A DNA stretch of 64,000 bases. Origin: Pseudomonas sp. PA27(2017) (GTDB lineage Bacteria; Pseudomonadota; Gammaproteobacteria; Pseudomonadales; Pseudomonadaceae). The translations under genes and the position numbers were made by a program. The notes beneath the pieces were generated by a model that ran no database searches, was not told the origin of the DNA, and saw only the letters and a list, made by a program, of their open reading frames with translations. The DNA lies in assembly GCF_001945445.1 (NCBI RefSeq), contig NZ_MSXW01000019.1, positions 79,464 to 143,463 of the forward strand, given 5' to 3'. Shown here one piece after another: positions 19,325-30,158 of the stretch (positions are counted from its first letter, which is position 1; each line of letters starts with the position of its first letter).

Positions 19325-19486
19325 TTTGGTATCTCCTTATCAACCATCATCCTAGACCCGTGTGGCACACAGCCAGTTCCGCCTATATCTGCTGCCCGCT
19401 CGCCCTCCCCTACACGCCTGTAATTGCGCGGCCTGCAGCCGCATCGGCCGCCCCTGAGCAAAGGCCTTTCTCCATTAACCAAAAGC

Positions 19487-20380
19487 TCAGTCCATGGTGC
19501 CCAACTCGCTGCTCAGGTAATCGAGAAAACAGGTGATGCGCGAGGTTAGCGCCGTGTTGCGGTAGTACACGGCGTGGATCGGCTGGCGAACCTCCACGGT
19601 GTGCTCGGCGAGCACCTGCACCAGGTCGCCACGGCTGCGGTCGAGGTGGGTCATGAAGTCCGCCAGGCAGACAATCCCCACGCCCTCCAGCGCCAACTGC
19701 CGCAGCGTTTCGCCGCTGGAGGCCTGCAAGGTCGGCACGATGTCCAGGCTTTCGCCCCCGGCGTGGCGCAGTGGCCAACGGTTGAGGCTGTCGGGCTGGG
19801 TGAAGCCTAGCAGGCTATGGCCTTGCAGCGCGGCGACGCTAGCGGGCGCGCCATGGGCGGCCAGGTATGAAGGGCTGGCCAGCACCCGCAACCGGCTGCT
19901 GCCCAGCGGCCGCGCATGCAGGGTCGAGTCGCGCAATTGGCCGATACGGATGGCCACGTCGGTGCGCTGCTCGATGAGGTCGATGATCTGGTCGCTGCTG
20001 TGCAGCTCCAGCTCGATGTTCGGGTAGCGCTCGCGAAACCCCTTGATCAGCGGCACCACGGCATGCAGCACGAACGGCGCCGCAGCGTTGACGCGCAGCC
20101 GCCCGGCTGGCGTTTGCCGGCGCACGCGCATCTGTTCTTCGGCCTCCTCGACGCTGGCGAGGATGCGCCGCGCCTGGAGCAGAAAAGCCTGGCCCTCCTC
20201 GGTCAGCTCCAGGCGCCGGGTGGTGCGCTGCAGCAGGGTGACATCAAGCTTCTCCTCCAGCCGGCTGAGGGCGCGGCTGATGCCCGAAGCGGTCTGCCCC
20301 AGTTGCTGGGCGGCGGCGCTGATCGAGCCGGCGGCGACCACGGTGCTAAACGCGAGGAGTTCGTCGAGGGAGGTTTTCAT
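19487..20380 (-). CDS. LysR-family transcriptional regulator
   Basis: ATG at 20380 gives 297 residues, normal for LysR. The frame is open further upstream, but the family N-terminus is [45 protein letters not shown], a winged HTH. The C-terminal substrate-binding domain begins near residue 90 ([16 protein letters not shown]). The gene is divergent from dkgB with about 150 bases between starts, so dkgB is a likely target. The inducer is unknown. Confidence 0.92.
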   Translation of the reverse strand: MKTSLDELLAFSTVVAAGSISAAAQQLGQTASGISRALSRLEEKLDVTLLQRTTRRLELTEEGQAFLLQARRILASVEEAEEQMRVRRQTPAGRLRVNAAAPFVLHAVVPLIKGFRERYPNIELELHSSDQIIDLIEQRTDVAIRIGQLRDSTLHARPLGSSRLRVLASPSYLAAHGAPASVAALQGHSLLGFTQPDSLNRWPLRHAGGESLDIVPTLQASSGETLRQLALEGVGIVCLADFMTHLDRSRGDLVQVLAEHTVEVRQPIHAVYYRNTALTSRITCFLDYLSSELGTMD

Positions 20381-20533
20381 GGCGGCATTCGTGACCGGGC
20401 AGCAAATATGTTTGCCATGAAACGCGGTTTTTCTGCACAAGTCCACGTTCCATACTCACTCGCCAATCCAGCGCAACAAGCGCTGGGCAGTGCTGTCAGC
20501 TACAGACAGTCGTTCATTTCACAGGAGACTCCC

Positions 20534-21337
20534 ATGCCACAGATTCCCGCCCTCGGCCTCGGCACCTACCGCCTCAAGGACCAGCAGGTCATCGACTCGG
20601 TACGCAATGGCCTGGAGCTCGGCTACCGGCATATCGATACGGCACAGATCTACGGCAACGAAGCCGAGGTTGGCCAGGCCATCGCCGATGGCGGCGTGCC
20701 GCGCAGCGAACTGTTCGTCACCACCAAGATCTGGGTCGACAACCTGGGCGCCGACAAGCTGATCCCCAGCCTCAAGGAGAGCCTGCACAAGCTGCGTATG
20801 GAGCAGGTCGACCTGACGCTGATTCACTGGCCGTCGCCAGACGATGAACTCCAGGTCGCCGAATACATGGCCGCCCTGCTGGAAGCCAAGGCTGCCGGCC
20901 TAACCGCGCAGCTGGGCGTTTCCAACTTCACCAACGCGCACCTGCAGCAGGCTATGGAAGTGGTCGGCGCGGACCAGATCGCCACCCACCAGGTTGAGAT
21001 CCATCCGTTCCTGCAGAATCGCAAGGTGGTCGAATTCGCCCAGGAACACGGCATTCACCTGACCGCCTACATGCCACTGGCCTATGGCAAGGTGATGACC
21101 GATCCGGTGATCCAGGAAATCGCCAGCCGGCATGCCGCCAACCCGGCGCAGGTTGCACTGGCCTGGGCGCTACAACAGGGCTTCGCGGTAATCCCCTCGT
21201 CGACCAAACGCGCCAACCTGGAGAGCAACCTCGGCGCCTTGAAGCTCACCCTCAGCGACCAGGACATGGCCGCCATCGCCGGACTGGAGCGCGGCGAACG
21301 CCTGGCCAATCCGGACTTCGCGCCGCAGTGGGACTAA
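20534..21337 (+). CDS. dkgB: 2,5-diketo-D-gluconate reductase B-type aldo-keto reductase
   Basis: This 267-residue NADPH-dependent aldo-keto reductase has the tetrad: Asp and Tyr in DTAQIYGNE, Lys in TTKIW, His in LIHWP. The cofactor site is [14 protein letters not shown]. Members reduce diketogluconate, methylglyoxal and other aldehydes. The start ATG 20534 follows CAGGAGA; the frame is open upstream but that overlaps the divergent regulator. Control by the adjacent LysR protein is likely. Confidence 0.93.
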   Translation: MPQIPALGLGTYRLKDQQVIDSVRNGLELGYRHIDTAQIYGNEAEVGQAIADGGVPRSELFVTTKIWVDNLGADKLIPSLKESLHKLRMEQVDLTLIHWPSPDDELQVAEYMAALLEAKAAGLTAQLGVSNFTNAHLQQAMEVVGADQIATHQVEIHPFLQNRKVVEFAQEHGIHLTAYMPLAYGKVMTDPVIQEIASRHAANPAQVALAWALQQGFAVIPSSTKRANLESNLGALKLTLSDQDMAAIAGLERGERLANPDFAPQWD

Positions 21338-21379
21338 GTGCTCGGCTCAGAGCCTGTTCACGACCTTTATACGCCTGAA

Positions 21380-21512
21380 GCAGCAACTACAAGGCAGAAG
21401 CAGCCACTAAAACCGACCTGTGGGAGCCCCGACCTCGGGGCGAAACGATTGCAGCCTCACTGCCTATTTTGGCGGTGCCTGAGCGAATCGCCGCGAGGTC
21501 GCGGCTCCTATC
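21380..21512. repeat. REP-doublet element, copy A of the 160-bp family
   Basis: Matches copies at 42093-42252 and 45974-46133 along about 130 bases: a shared flank, the left head GTGGGAGCCCCGACCTCGGG, a common middle, and the inverted right head ending GAGGTCGCGGCTCC. The rightmost part of the family sequence is missing here. It fills most of the 359-base space between dkgB and arfB; I see nothing else in that space. Confidence 0.85.
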
Positions 21513-21696
21513 GAAGCAGGCTCGGCTCGTAAGGTGGATCGGGGCGTAGCTGACGCTTCGCCTACGCAGCTCGCCCCGTCCACAGCTCCGAAACCCGCAA
21601 TGGTGGATGAAAAAAGCGTCCATCCACCCTACATCCGATACAGCCAGTTAGCTGCCAAAATCCGCGAGCCCGGGCTGAACGATTATGAGCAGGCTC

Positions 21697-22110
21697 TCAG
21701 AAGTCGACCCTGCCCCTGCCCGCCTTGATCGCCCCACGCTTGGCCTTGCCTTCCAGCCGGCGCTTCTTCGAGCCGAGGGTTGGTTTGGTCGGGCGGCGGG
21801 CCTTTTCGGTCTTGCCGGCCGAGCGGATCAGTTCGGCCAGTCGCTCCAGGGCATCGGCGCGGTTCTGCTCCTGGGTACGGTACTGCTGGGCCTTGATGAT
21901 CACCACGCCATCGGCGGTGATGCGGCTGTCACGCATGGCCAGCAGCCGCTCCTTATAGAAAGGCGGCAAGGACGATGCCTGGCTGTCGAAGCGCAGGTGC
22001 ATGGCGCTGGACACCTTGTTGACGTTCTGCCCGCCCGCGCCCTGGGCGCGAATGGCGGTGAGTTCGACTTCATCGTCTGGCAGATGAACGCTGTTGGAAA
22101 TGACCAGCAT
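21697..22110 (-). CDS. arfB: alternative ribosome-rescue factor ArfB (YaeJ)
   Basis: A 137-residue peptidyl-tRNA hydrolase with the GGQ motif in [12 protein letters not shown] at 21-32. Its basic C-terminal tail ([22 protein letters not shown]) enters the empty mRNA channel of stalled ribosomes. The length and tail separate it from the larger RF1/RF2. ATG 22110 is chosen because the family begins MLxISN; the frame continues upstream without similarity. Confidence 0.95.
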   Translation of the reverse strand: MLVISNSVHLPDDEVELTAIRAQGAGGQNVNKVSSAMHLRFDSQASSLPPFYKERLLAMRDSRITADGVVIIKAQQYRTQEQNRADALERLAELIRSAGKTEKARRPTKPTLGSKKRRLEGKAKRGAIKAGRGRVDF

Positions 22111-22255
22111 GGGGCGCCTTGTTTCGAGTGGGCGTGCAGGATAGCCCAGGGTAGACGCCAGCATGGCTGAAACCTTTGCTTGAAATTTCCCTCTACGCCC
22201 CTTGAGGCGCTCAAGTAAGTTAAGCGACCCGCCCTCCCAGCCTGCGAGAACACCC

Positions 22256-23383
22256 ATGGATTCGATCACCCAAGCCGTACTCGGCGCCAGCATCCAGGGC
22301 GCGCTGTTGGGGCGCTGGCAGGGCCGCAAGGCCCTGTTGTACGGCGCCGTGCTGGGCACCCTGCCAGATCTCGACGTGGTCATCGACTACGGCGACTCGG
22401 TGGCGGCGATGACCTACCACCGCGGCTTCAGCCACTCGCTGTTCGTGCTGACCGGCTTCGCCCTGCTGCTGACCTGGCTGCTGCGACAATGGCGGCCCAA
22501 CCCCGGCTACTCGTCACGGCGATTGTTCCTGGCCATCTGGCTGGTGTTGATCACCCACCCTCTTCTCGATGCTTTCACCAGTTACGGCACGCAACTACTC
22601 TGGCCGTTCGCACCGACGCCGGCGGCCTGGTCGAGCATCTTCATCATCGACCCGATCTACAGCCTGCCGCTGCTCGGCGCGGTGATCTACGGGCTGATCG
22701 CTGGTTTGAAGGACAAGGCCAACCCGGTGGTCAACTGGGCCCTGGCGTTTTCCACGGTCTATCTCGCCTCGACCCTGGGCGGCAAGTACATGGCCGAACA
22801 TCGCGTGGAGCAGGAACTGGCGCGCCAGGGCATCGAAGCCGAGGCCATCTTCAGCTCGCCGACACCCTTCAACACGCTGTTGTGGCGCGTGGTGGCCATC
22901 GAGGACGAGGATTATCACGAAGCGCTGGTTGGCTGGTTCGACAGTGCGCCGCCAGTACTGGAGCGCATGCCGCGCGGTGCGGCGCTGGGCCAGGCCCTGG
23001 ACGATTCCCACGCCCACCAGCGCCTGAAGTGGTTCACCAATGACGTGCTGCGTTACGACCGCATCGGCGATCACCTGGTGGTCACCGATATCCGCCTGGG
23101 CATGACCGGCTTTCACCCGTTCCGCTTCGACTTCGCCCATTGGCAGAACGGCGCCTGGCAGGTGCAACCCTATATCGAGCGCTGGCCTTCGGAACGCGGC
23201 GACATGCAGCGCCTGGCCCTGCTCTGGCAGCGCATCTGGCAGCCGTCAACACCCGTGCCACTGGCTTTGTGGGCCAGCGAGCTGAGCGTCGATCCCAAAG
23301 GTGACGGCCCGTCCGACAGCGACCTGGCCCCAGGCCGCAAAGCCGCCAGTTCCGCGAACGACAAAGGCGACCCGGCGCTGTAA
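22256..23383 (+). CDS. YdjM/YbcI-type membrane-bound metal-dependent hydrolase
   Basis: The 375-residue protein begins [19 protein letters not shown], the family N-terminus. Putative metal ligands are in [21 protein letters not shown] and [12 protein letters not shown]. About four membrane helices lie between 60 and 190, and a soluble C-terminal domain of about 180 residues follows. The inner-membrane family is known in E. coli as YdjM, a LexA-regulated member; the reaction is not known. The start is divergent from arfB and no clear LexA box was seen. Confidence 0.88.
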   Translation: MDSITQAVLGASIQGALLGRWQGRKALLYGAVLGTLPDLDVVIDYGDSVAAMTYHRGFSHSLFVLTGFALLLTWLLRQWRPNPGYSSRRLFLAIWLVLITHPLLDAFTSYGTQLLWPFAPTPAAWSSIFIIDPIYSLPLLGAVIYGLIAGLKDKANPVVNWALAFSTVYLASTLGGKYMAEHRVEQELARQGIEAEAIFSSPTPFNTLLWRVVAIEDEDYHEALVGWFDSAPPVLERMPRGAALGQALDDSHAHQRLKWFTNDVLRYDRIGDHLVVTDIRLGMTGFHPFRFDFAHWQNGAWQVQPYIERWPSERGDMQRLALLWQRIWQPSTPVPLALWASELSVDPKGDGPSDSDLAPGRKAASSANDKGDPAL

Positions 23384-23473
23384 CGGCGCCAGGCTGCGGT
23401 AGGCGGGAAGTCACCCCGGGTATCGCAGGCTCGACCCGAGCCGCCACTGCAGCCCGCAACATCAGCCCAGACC

Positions 23474-23504
23474 GTAGCCTGGGTGGAGCGAAGCGATACC
23501 CAGG
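23474..23504 (+). repeat. REP palindrome, GTAGCCTGGG family
   Basis: A 31-base hairpin-forming copy of the element at 17772-17802, in the spacer between two convergent genes. Confidence 0.85.
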
Positions 23505-23530
23505 AAGCCTTCTCCCGGGCATCCGCGATG

Positions 23531-25486
23531 TCAGGTCCGGAACTGCCGCACTAGCCCCTGCAGTTCGACGCCCAGGCGCGCCAGTTCGGCGCTCGAGGTG
23601 GCGGTCTGCTGGCTGGCACTGGCGCTCTGCTCGCCGATATCACGCACCCGGGTGACGCTTTCGCTGATGGTTTCCGCCACGGCGCTCTGCTCTTCCGCGG
23701 CGGCGGCGATCTGCTGGTTCATCTGCTCGATGGTACTGACCGCCTGGGTGATGCGGCCGAGGGCATCGCCCGCCTCGCCGGCCAGGCCCACGGTGCGCTG
23801 GGTCAGCGCGCGACTGCCTTCCATCTGCGTGGCCGCGCCGTCGGCGAGGCGCTGCAGGTTGGCGATCAGGTTCTCGATTTCCTGGGTCGAATCGTGGGTG
23901 CGGCGGGCCAGCGCGCGCACCTCATCGGCCACCACCGCGAAGCCGCGGCCCTGGTCACCGGCGCGTGCGGCCTCGATGGCGGCGTTGAGCGCCAGCAGGT
24001 TGGTCTGTTCGGCCACCGCGCGAATCACTTCCAGCACGCTGCCGATGCGCCCGCTTTCCTGATTCAGCGCCTGCATGGCCTCGGCCGACTGCTCGACTTC
24101 CTGGGCCAGCTTGCCGACCTGGCCGATGGCCTGCTGCACCACCTGGTTGCCCTGCTGCGCTTCGCGGTCGGCATCGGCGGCGGCCAGCGAGGCCTGCTCG
24201 GCGTTCTGCGCCACTTCCTGCACGGTGGCGGCCATCTGGTGCATGGCGGTGGCAGTCTGTTCGGTTTCCACCTTCTGGGTCTGCACGCCGGCACTGGTCT
24301 GGGCGGTAATGGCCGACAGTTGCTCGGCAGCCGCGGCAATCTGCCCGACACCGGTGCCGATGCGGCCGACCAGATCGCGCAGGCTACTGGTCATGCCCTG
24401 CATGGCCTCGAGTAACTGGCCGAGCTCGTCGCGGCGGTTCTGCGGCAGATCCTGGCTCAGGTCGCCGCCAGCGATACGCCGCGCGAACTCGACGGTCTGA
24501 CGCAGCGGCGCGACGATGGAGCGGCTGATGGTGAAGGCAGCGAACAGGCCGATCAGCACCGCCGCGAGGCCCATGCTGCCGAGCAGCAGCATGGCGCTGC
24601 GGCTATCGCCGCTCATGGTCTGCTCTTCGATGTTCTTGGCCTGCTCGGCCAGTGCCAGAACCTGGTCGGCCTGCTTGAGCATGGCGGCATCGCTGGCCAG
24701 ACTTTGCTCGTGCACCTGCTGGAAATTGGTGAACGCTTGCTGATAGTTGGTCAAGGCCACCAGCGCCGCTTCGATGGCGCGCTTCTGGTCATCGTTGAGC
24801 CAGACCATCAGGCCATTGGCCGAGGACTGCAGGTCGTAGCTGACGAAGTTCCAGTCCTCCAGCGCCGAGGGCGAGCCATCGATGATGAACTGGCTCTCGT
24901 GGCTGCGCAGTTCGAGCATGCGCTTGCTGAGGTTGGAGGCGGTCTCGGCCAGGGTCAGCGGGTCGCTGCCGCGCAGTTGGTCACCGGCCAGGCGCAACTC
25001 GCGCACGGCGTCGTACATGCCCAGTTCGATCATCTCGAACTGGCTGCGCGCCTCCTGGGCGGCCTCGCCCATCTGGGTGCGGGCCTCGTTGGCGCGCACC
25101 TGCTGCTGCACGCTGGCGTCGAACTGCTGCAGATAGTCGGCGGTGGCGGTATCCATGGCCTGCAGGCGCTCACGCTCGGCAGGCGTGGCGCTGGCGATCT
25201 GTTCGGCCAGGCCGGCACGCACCTTGGCGAGCTGCTCGCGCATGCGCTGGGCATCGGCTTCGCTGTGGCTGATCGCGTAGTCGCGCTCCATGCGCCGGGC
25301 GCCGAGGATCTGCGCGTCGATGGTCGACAGCGATACGGACTGGGCATGACCTTTCATCACCGCCTGCACGGCAACGAAGCCACTGGCCGTCACGGCAACG
25401 GTCAGCAGCAATACCAGGCCAAAACCGACCAGAAGTTTCTTGCCTACGGAGAGGTCGACGAACAGTCGAGTGGCAGAATGCAACAT
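23531..25486 (-). CDS. methyl-accepting chemotaxis protein with long helical periplasmic domain
   Basis: The 651 residues have a first membrane helix at about 18-40 and a long all-helical periplasmic domain (about 41-300) of the size and style of the HBM (helical bimodular) sensors. A second helix (about 305-327), HAMP ([24 protein letters not shown]) and the MCP signalling coil follow. The hairpin tip is [21 protein letters not shown]. It ends LVRQFRT without a CheR-tethering pentapeptide. Known HBM receptors sense organic acids or amines; no ligand can be assigned here. Confidence 0.93.
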   Translation of the reverse strand: MLHSATRLFVDLSVGKKLLVGFGLVLLLTVAVTASGFVAVQAVMKGHAQSVSLSTIDAQILGARRMERDYAISHSEADAQRMREQLAKVRAGLAEQIASATPAERERLQAMDTATADYLQQFDASVQQQVRANEARTQMGEAAQEARSQFEMIELGMYDAVRELRLAGDQLRGSDPLTLAETASNLSKRMLELRSHESQFIIDGSPSALEDWNFVSYDLQSSANGLMVWLNDDQKRAIEAALVALTNYQQAFTNFQQVHEQSLASDAAMLKQADQVLALAEQAKNIEEQTMSGDSRSAMLLLGSMGLAAVLIGLFAAFTISRSIVAPLRQTVEFARRIAGGDLSQDLPQNRRDELGQLLEAMQGMTSSLRDLVGRIGTGVGQIAAAAEQLSAITAQTSAGVQTQKVETEQTATAMHQMAATVQEVAQNAEQASLAAADADREAQQGNQVVQQAIGQVGKLAQEVEQSAEAMQALNQESGRIGSVLEVIRAVAEQTNLLALNAAIEAARAGDQGRGFAVVADEVRALARRTHDSTQEIENLIANLQRLADGAATQMEGSRALTQRTVGLAGEAGDALGRITQAVSTIEQMNQQIAAAAEEQSAVAETISESVTRVRDIGEQSASASQQTATSSAELARLGVELQGLVRQFRT

Positions 25487-25717
25487 CCAAGCGGCTCCAT
25501 TTGTTTTTATAGATTGCAGTGCGCGGACAGGTTGATGACCGCGCGACTCATGGCGTCAGCCAGTTAATCGGCCGCAAGGGGCAAAGCCTGAGCGAAAAAA
25601 AACCGATCACTGGCGCCATCAAGTCGCCACTATACCGCCACGAGCCCGTACGCATGGCCAAGCCTGCGACAAAAGGTTACAGCGCGTACGTGGGAGTCGA
25701 TGATTAGGCACAAATGC

Positions 25718-25742
25718 CACCCGCAGCATTGCGCTGCGGGTG
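25718..25742 (-). terminator. probable terminator of the aromatic permease gene
   Basis: A perfect 10-bp stem (25718-25727 with 25733-25742) and 5-base loop lie 11 bases after the permease stop on the minus strand. The T run that follows is short, so termination may be weak. Confidence 0.5.
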
Positions 25743-25753
25743 TGGGACGAATC

Positions 25754-27142
25754 TCAGCGAGCCAGGCGGCGCTGGCGGATCTGGTAGCAACCCCAGATGA
25801 ACAGCAGCCAGAACGGAATGGCGAACACCGAGATGCGAATGCCGGGGATGAACAGCATCACGCCCAGGATGAACAGCACGAAGGCCAGGCACAGGTAGTT
25901 GGCAAAGGGGAACCAGAAGGCCTTGAACGACGGCTCGACGCCCTTGGCCTGCATGGCCTTGCGGAATTTGATGTGGGCCAGGCTGATCATCGCCCAGTTG
26001 ATCACCAGGGCGGCGACCACCAGGGACATCAGCAGCTCCAGCGCGCTCTTGGGCACCAGGTAGTTGATCACCACGCAAATCAGCGTGAACAGCGCCGAAA
26101 AGAAGATCGCCAGTACCGGCACGCCGCGCTTGTCGACCTTGAGCAGCGCCTTCGGTGCGTTGCCCTGCTCGGCCAGGCCGTAGAGCATGCGGCTGTTGCA
26201 GTACACGCCGCTGTTGTAGACCGACAGCGCCGCGGTGAGCACCACGAAGTTGAGCAGGTGCGCGGCGGTGTCGCTGCCGATCAGCGAGAAGATCTGCACG
26301 AAGGGGCTGCTGCCGTAGGAGTCGCCGCCAGCGGTCAGGGTCGCCACCAGATCGTCCCAGGGATGCAGCGACAGCAGCACGGTCAGTGCGCCGATGTAGA
26401 AGATCAGGATGCGGTAGACCACCTGATTGATGGCCTTGGGAATCACGGTTTTTGGCTGGTCGGCCTCGGCCGCGGTGATGCCCACCAGCTCCAGGCCGCC
26501 AAAGGAGAACATGATGATGGCCATCATCATCAGCAAACCGGAAACCCCGTTGGGGAAGAAGCCGCCGTGGCTCCACAGGTTGCTGACCGAGGCCTGCTCA
26601 CCGCCCGCGCCACTGAACAGCAGGTAGCAGCCGAGCAGGATCATGCCCATGATCGCCACCACCTTGATGATCGAGAACCAGAATTCGGCCTCGCCGAACA
26701 CCCGCACGTTGGTCAGGTTGATGGCGTTGATCAGCACGAAGAACGCCGCCGCCGTTGCCCAGGTGGGGATTTCCGGCCACCAGTACTGCACGTACTTACC
26801 CACCGCGGTCAGCTCGGCCATGCCCACCAGCACGTAGAGCACCCAGTAGTTCCAGCCGGACAGAAAGCCGGCGAACGGCCCCCAGTAGCTATGGGCGAAG
26901 TGGCTGAACGAGCCGGCCACCGGCTCCTCGACGATCATCTCGCCAAGCTGGCGCATGATCAGAAAGGCGATGAAACCGCCGATCGCATAACCGAGGATCA
27001 TCGATGGCCCGGCAGAGGCCATGACCCCGGCCGAGCCCAGGAACAGGCCGGTACCGATGGCACCGCCCAGGGCGATCAACTGAATGTGGCGGTTCTTCAG
27101 GCCGCGCTTGAGCGGGCCGGTCTGGAGCATTTCGCTTGGCAT
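25754..27142 (-). CDS. AroP-type aromatic amino acid permease
   Basis: The 462-residue protein has twelve hydrophobic segments and the APC-family N-terminus (LKNRHIQLIALGGAIGTGLFLGSAG), with the AAT-subfamily motifs EMIVEEPVAGSFSHFAHSYWG and SFGGLELVGITAAEA. It imports amino acids across the inner membrane. Its place 80 bases after maiA, on the same strand as the tyrosine catabolic genes, argues for tyrosine or phenylalanine as substrate. Confidence 0.9.
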   Translation of the reverse strand: MPSEMLQTGPLKRGLKNRHIQLIALGGAIGTGLFLGSAGVMASAGPSMILGYAIGGFIAFLIMRQLGEMIVEEPVAGSFSHFAHSYWGPFAGFLSGWNYWVLYVLVGMAELTAVGKYVQYWWPEIPTWATAAAFFVLINAINLTNVRVFGEAEFWFSIIKVVAIMGMILLGCYLLFSGAGGEQASVSNLWSHGGFFPNGVSGLLMMMAIIMFSFGGLELVGITAAEADQPKTVIPKAINQVVYRILIFYIGALTVLLSLHPWDDLVATLTAGGDSYGSSPFVQIFSLIGSDTAAHLLNFVVLTAALSVYNSGVYCNSRMLYGLAEQGNAPKALLKVDKRGVPVLAIFFSALFTLICVVINYLVPKSALELLMSLVVAALVINWAMISLAHIKFRKAMQAKGVEPSFKAFWFPFANYLCLAFVLFILGVMLFIPGIRISVFAIPFWLLFIWGCYQIRQRRLAR

Positions 27143-27223
27143 CTGTCACCTGTGGGTGATCGACCGTGACGGGATCGAACCCGCCCGGCTCGTGGCCTTG
27201 CGGAATGGCTTGGGTGCTTGCGG

Positions 27224-27874
27224 TTACTGCGCGTCGGGCTGGGCATCCGGCGCGGCATGCCGGAATGCTTCAAGGGCCTCACAACGGGCGGTCAGCGCGA
27301 GGATGCGTGGGTACGCATCGAGGTCACAGTCGAAACGGCGCGCATTGTACACCTGTGGAACCAAACAGGCTTCCAGATAGCCAGGCCGCGTGCCCAGGGA
27401 AAATGTATCGCCGTACGCCGCCAACCCCTGCTCCACCGCTGCCAGTCCTTCGGCCACCCAATGGCGGTACCAGGCGTTTTTCGCCGCGTCGTCCACGCCC
27501 AGCTCGCGGCTCAGATACTGCAGCACCCGCAGGTTGTTGAGCGGGTGCACGTCACAGGCGAGATGCAGCGCCAGGGCGCGTACCTGGGCACGGGCGACGG
27601 GGTCGGCCGGCAGGATGGCCGGCACCGGGAAAATCTCCTCCAGGTACTCGATGATCGCCAGGGACTGGGCGATGGGCACCCCGCCGTTTTCGTCGTCCAC
27701 CAGCAGCGGCACCAGGCCCTGGGGATTCAGCGCCTGGTAAGCCTGGCCATGCTGCTCGCCGCCATCGCGCACCAGATGCACCGGCACCTGTCGATAAGCC
27801 AGGCCCTTGAGGTTGAGGACGATACGCACCCGGTAGGCAGCGCTGGAGCGCCAGTAGCCGTATAACGTCAACAT
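27224..27874 (-). CDS. maiA: maleylacetoacetate isomerase
   Basis: A 216-residue zeta-class glutathione S-transferase fold with the signature YGYWRSSAAYRVRIVLNLKG, which holds the catalytic Ser-Ser pair, and IAQSLAIIEYLEE for glutathione binding. It turns maleylacetoacetate into fumarylacetoacetate. ATG 27874 gives the family N-terminus MLTLYGYWRSS. It is fourth in the hpd-hmgA-fahA-maiA order, separated from fahA by 160 bases containing a REP half-element. Confidence 0.95.
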   Translation of the reverse strand: MLTLYGYWRSSAAYRVRIVLNLKGLAYRQVPVHLVRDGGEQHGQAYQALNPQGLVPLLVDDENGGVPIAQSLAIIEYLEEIFPVPAILPADPVARAQVRALALHLACDVHPLNNLRVLQYLSRELGVDDAAKNAWYRHWVAEGLAAVEQGLAAYGDTFSLGTRPGYLEACLVPQVYNARRFDCDLDAYPRILALTARCEALEAFRHAAPDAQPDAQ

Positions 27875-27937
27875 ATGAACCTCCGTACCTAAGCTACCTC
27901 TGCTAGAAGGCAATCGAACCCCCACGAGAGACCAACC

Positions 27938-27972
27938 CTGTGGGAGCCCCGACCCGGGGCGATTCTCGCGGT
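27938..27972 (+). repeat. single REP head of the 160-bp family
   Basis: The left head GTGGGAGCCCCGACC with GGGGCGA forms a hairpin and matches the start of the elements at 21420, 42131 and 46012, but the rest of the element is absent. It lies between fahA and maiA. Confidence 0.7.
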
Positions 27973-28034
27973 CGACTCCGATCTGACGTCAAGCCGACCT
28001 TCGCTTCACACCAGGCGTTGTGCCCTTACTTGAG

Positions 28035-29015
28035 TTATGGATAGCGCTCCACCTGCTGGTCGATGGCACCGAAAATGCTCGCCCCGGCGGCATCGAACAT
28101 CTCGATGCGTACCCGGTCACCGAACTTGAGAAATGATGTCTTCGCCTCGCCCTGCTCGATTACTTCGAGCATGCGCTTCTCGGCCAGGCAGCTGGAGCCG
28201 GCGCTGCGGTCGTAATTGGAGACGGTGCCCGAGCCGATGATGGTGCCGCTGCCCAGGGGCCGGGTGCGGGCGGCGTGGGCGATCAGGGTCGGGAAGTCGA
28301 AGGTCATGTCGGTGCCTGCATCCGGCTGGCCGAACAGCGCGCCGTTGATGTGCGACACCAGCGGCCGGTGCACGCGCCCGTCGCGCCAGCTATCGCCCAG
28401 TTCGTCCGGGGTGATCGCCACCGGCGAGAAGCTCGACGACGGCTTGCTCTGGTAGAAGCCGAAGCCCTTGCCCAGCTCGCCGGGAATCAGGTTGCGCAGC
28501 GACACGTCGTTGACCAGCATCAGCAGTTGGATATGCCCGGCCGCCTGGGCCGGCGTCGCGCCCATGGGTACGTCATCGGTGATCACCGCCAGCTCGGCCT
28601 CCAGGTCGATGCCCCAGGCCTCGTCACCCAGGCGAATCGGCGCGTGGGGCGCGATGAAGGTGTCCGAGCCGCCCTGGTACATCAGCGGGTCGTGCCAGAA
28701 CGACTCCGGCATCTCGGCACCCCGCGCCTTGCGCACCAGCTCGACGTGATTGACGTAGGCACTGCCATCGGCCCAGTGATAAGCACGCGGCAGCGGGCTG
28801 TGGCAGGCGCTCTGATCGAAGTCGAAGGCTTGCGCCTCCAGCCCGTCGTTGAGGCGCTGGTACACCGCTTCGAGCTGCGGGCGTTTGCTCGCCCAGTCAT
28901 CCAGGGCGGCCTGCAGCGTCGAGGCGATCTGCGCCACGCGCACCGCGCGGGTCAGGTCGCGGGAAACCACCACCAGGGCGCCATCGCGGCCCTGGTTCAG
29001 CGATGCCAGTTTCAT
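28035..29015 (-). CDS. fahA: fumarylacetoacetase (FAH-family, short form)
   Basis: The 326-residue FAH-fold protein has metal ligands in IDLEAELAVITDDV and the C-terminal motifs RPLGSGTIIGSGTVSNYD and CLAEKRMLE. It hydrolyses fumarylacetoacetate to fumarate and acetoacetate. It is about 100 residues shorter than the FahA I know from P. putida. ATG 29015 overlaps the hmgA stop as TGATG and gives the family start MKLASLNQGRDG. Context makes the role firm even though FAH-family folds catalyse several reactions. Confidence 0.9.
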   Translation of the reverse strand: MKLASLNQGRDGALVVVSRDLTRAVRVAQIASTLQAALDDWASKRPQLEAVYQRLNDGLEAQAFDFDQSACHSPLPRAYHWADGSAYVNHVELVRKARGAEMPESFWHDPLMYQGGSDTFIAPHAPIRLGDEAWGIDLEAELAVITDDVPMGATPAQAAGHIQLLMLVNDVSLRNLIPGELGKGFGFYQSKPSSSFSPVAITPDELGDSWRDGRVHRPLVSHINGALFGQPDAGTDMTFDFPTLIAHAARTRPLGSGTIIGSGTVSNYDRSAGSSCLAEKRMLEVIEQGEAKTSFLKFGDRVRIEMFDAAGASIFGAIDQQVERYP

Positions 29016-30154
29016 CAGGACTCCTCTCCTGGCGCGCGCCAGGAATTCACGTATTCGGCGACATCCACGGCAGCAGCGGCGTCGGTCACCTCCAGGGCAC
29101 GGCGGGTGTCGATCATCACCGCCACTTCTTCGGCGAAGGTGGCCGGGTCGGTCTGCGCCTTCTTCAGCGCCTTGGGATGTGGGCCGTGGGGAAAGCCGCA
29201 CGGGTGCAGGGTGACCATGCCGGCCTCGATGTTGTCGCGGCTGAAGAAGTTGCCGCGGTGGTAGAACAGCACTTCGTCGTAGTCGTCGTTGTTATGGAAG
29301 AACGGCACCTTCAGCGCGCCGGGGTCGGACTCAACCGGCCGCGGCGTGAAGGTGCAAACCACGAAACCCTTGGCCACGAAGGTGGTGTGCACCGAAGGCG
29401 GCAGGTGGTAACGATGGCTCATCAGCGGACGGATATCGCGCCAGTTCAGCCTTACCACCGTGTTGTCGCCATGCCAGCCCACCGCATCGAGGGGGTTGTA
29501 GGGATAGGTCACGGTGCTGATCTGGTTGCGTCGTTTGATTCGGACCTGCCAGGTGTTTTCGTCCTGCTGAGCCTTGAAGGCGTCGTCGATATGCGGGTGA
29601 TCGAGCACCGCGGGGTCGAAGATCGCCTGGCCGCCGAGCAGGCCCTTGTCCGGCAACTGGTAGGCACCGTCGGTGTTCTCGACCAGCAGGAAATGACTCG
29701 GCGCAGTCGGCTCCAAACGCCAGGCGGTGCCGCGGGGAATCACCAGGTAATCGCCGTCACGGTATTCCAGGTGGCCGAAATCGCAATGGAAGTGGCCGGC
29801 ACCGTCGTGCACGAACAACAGCTCGTCGCCGTCGCTGTTGCGCACCAGGTGGCGCATGGCGCTGGCGGTCTTCCATACGCGCAGGCGAATGTCGGCGTTG
29901 TGCAGGGTCAGCGGCGCCTCGAACGGACAGTCGTGCTCGCTGGGAATCCTGTTGAAGTTGAAGGCGTGGGGGCGCAGCGGCCCCTGCCAGTCGATCCAGC
30001 CGGTGGGCGGATGCTTGTGGTGCAGGTGCGTCACCGGGCCGAAGAAGCCCTCGCGGCCCATTTCCCGTTCGTAGGTATCGGCGGGAAAATCGCAGTGGGC
30101 CTGGCGCGAGTGCTCGCCTTCGCGCAGGGGAAAGCTGATCCATTTACGGCTCAT
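29015..30154 (-). CDS. hmgA: homogentisate 1,2-dioxygenase (short form)
   Basis: The 379-residue cupin-type ring-cleavage enzyme has iron ligands expected in the C-terminal part: FFHNNDDYDEVLFYHRGNFF and GMVTLHPCGFPHGPHP. It opens homogentisate to maleylacetoacetate. It is shorter than the roughly 430-residue form of P. putida. It starts 4 bases after hpd and overlaps fahA by one base, so the three genes form a tight operon. Confidence 0.92.
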   Translation of the reverse strand: MSRKWISFPLREGEHSRQAHCDFPADTYEREMGREGFFGPVTHLHHKHPPTGWIDWQGPLRPHAFNFNRIPSEHDCPFEAPLTLHNADIRLRVWKTASAMRHLVRNSDGDELLFVHDGAGHFHCDFGHLEYRDGDYLVIPRGTAWRLEPTAPSHFLLVENTDGAYQLPDKGLLGGQAIFDPAVLDHPHIDDAFKAQQDENTWQVRIKRRNQISTVTYPYNPLDAVGWHGDNTVVRLNWRDIRPLMSHRYHLPPSVHTTFVAKGFVVCTFTPRPVESDPGALKVPFFHNNDDYDEVLFYHRGNFFSRDNIEAGMVTLHPCGFPHGPHPKALKKAQTDPATFAEEVAVMIDTRRALEVTDAAAAVDVAEYVNSWRAPGEES

Positions 30155-30158
30155 GGCC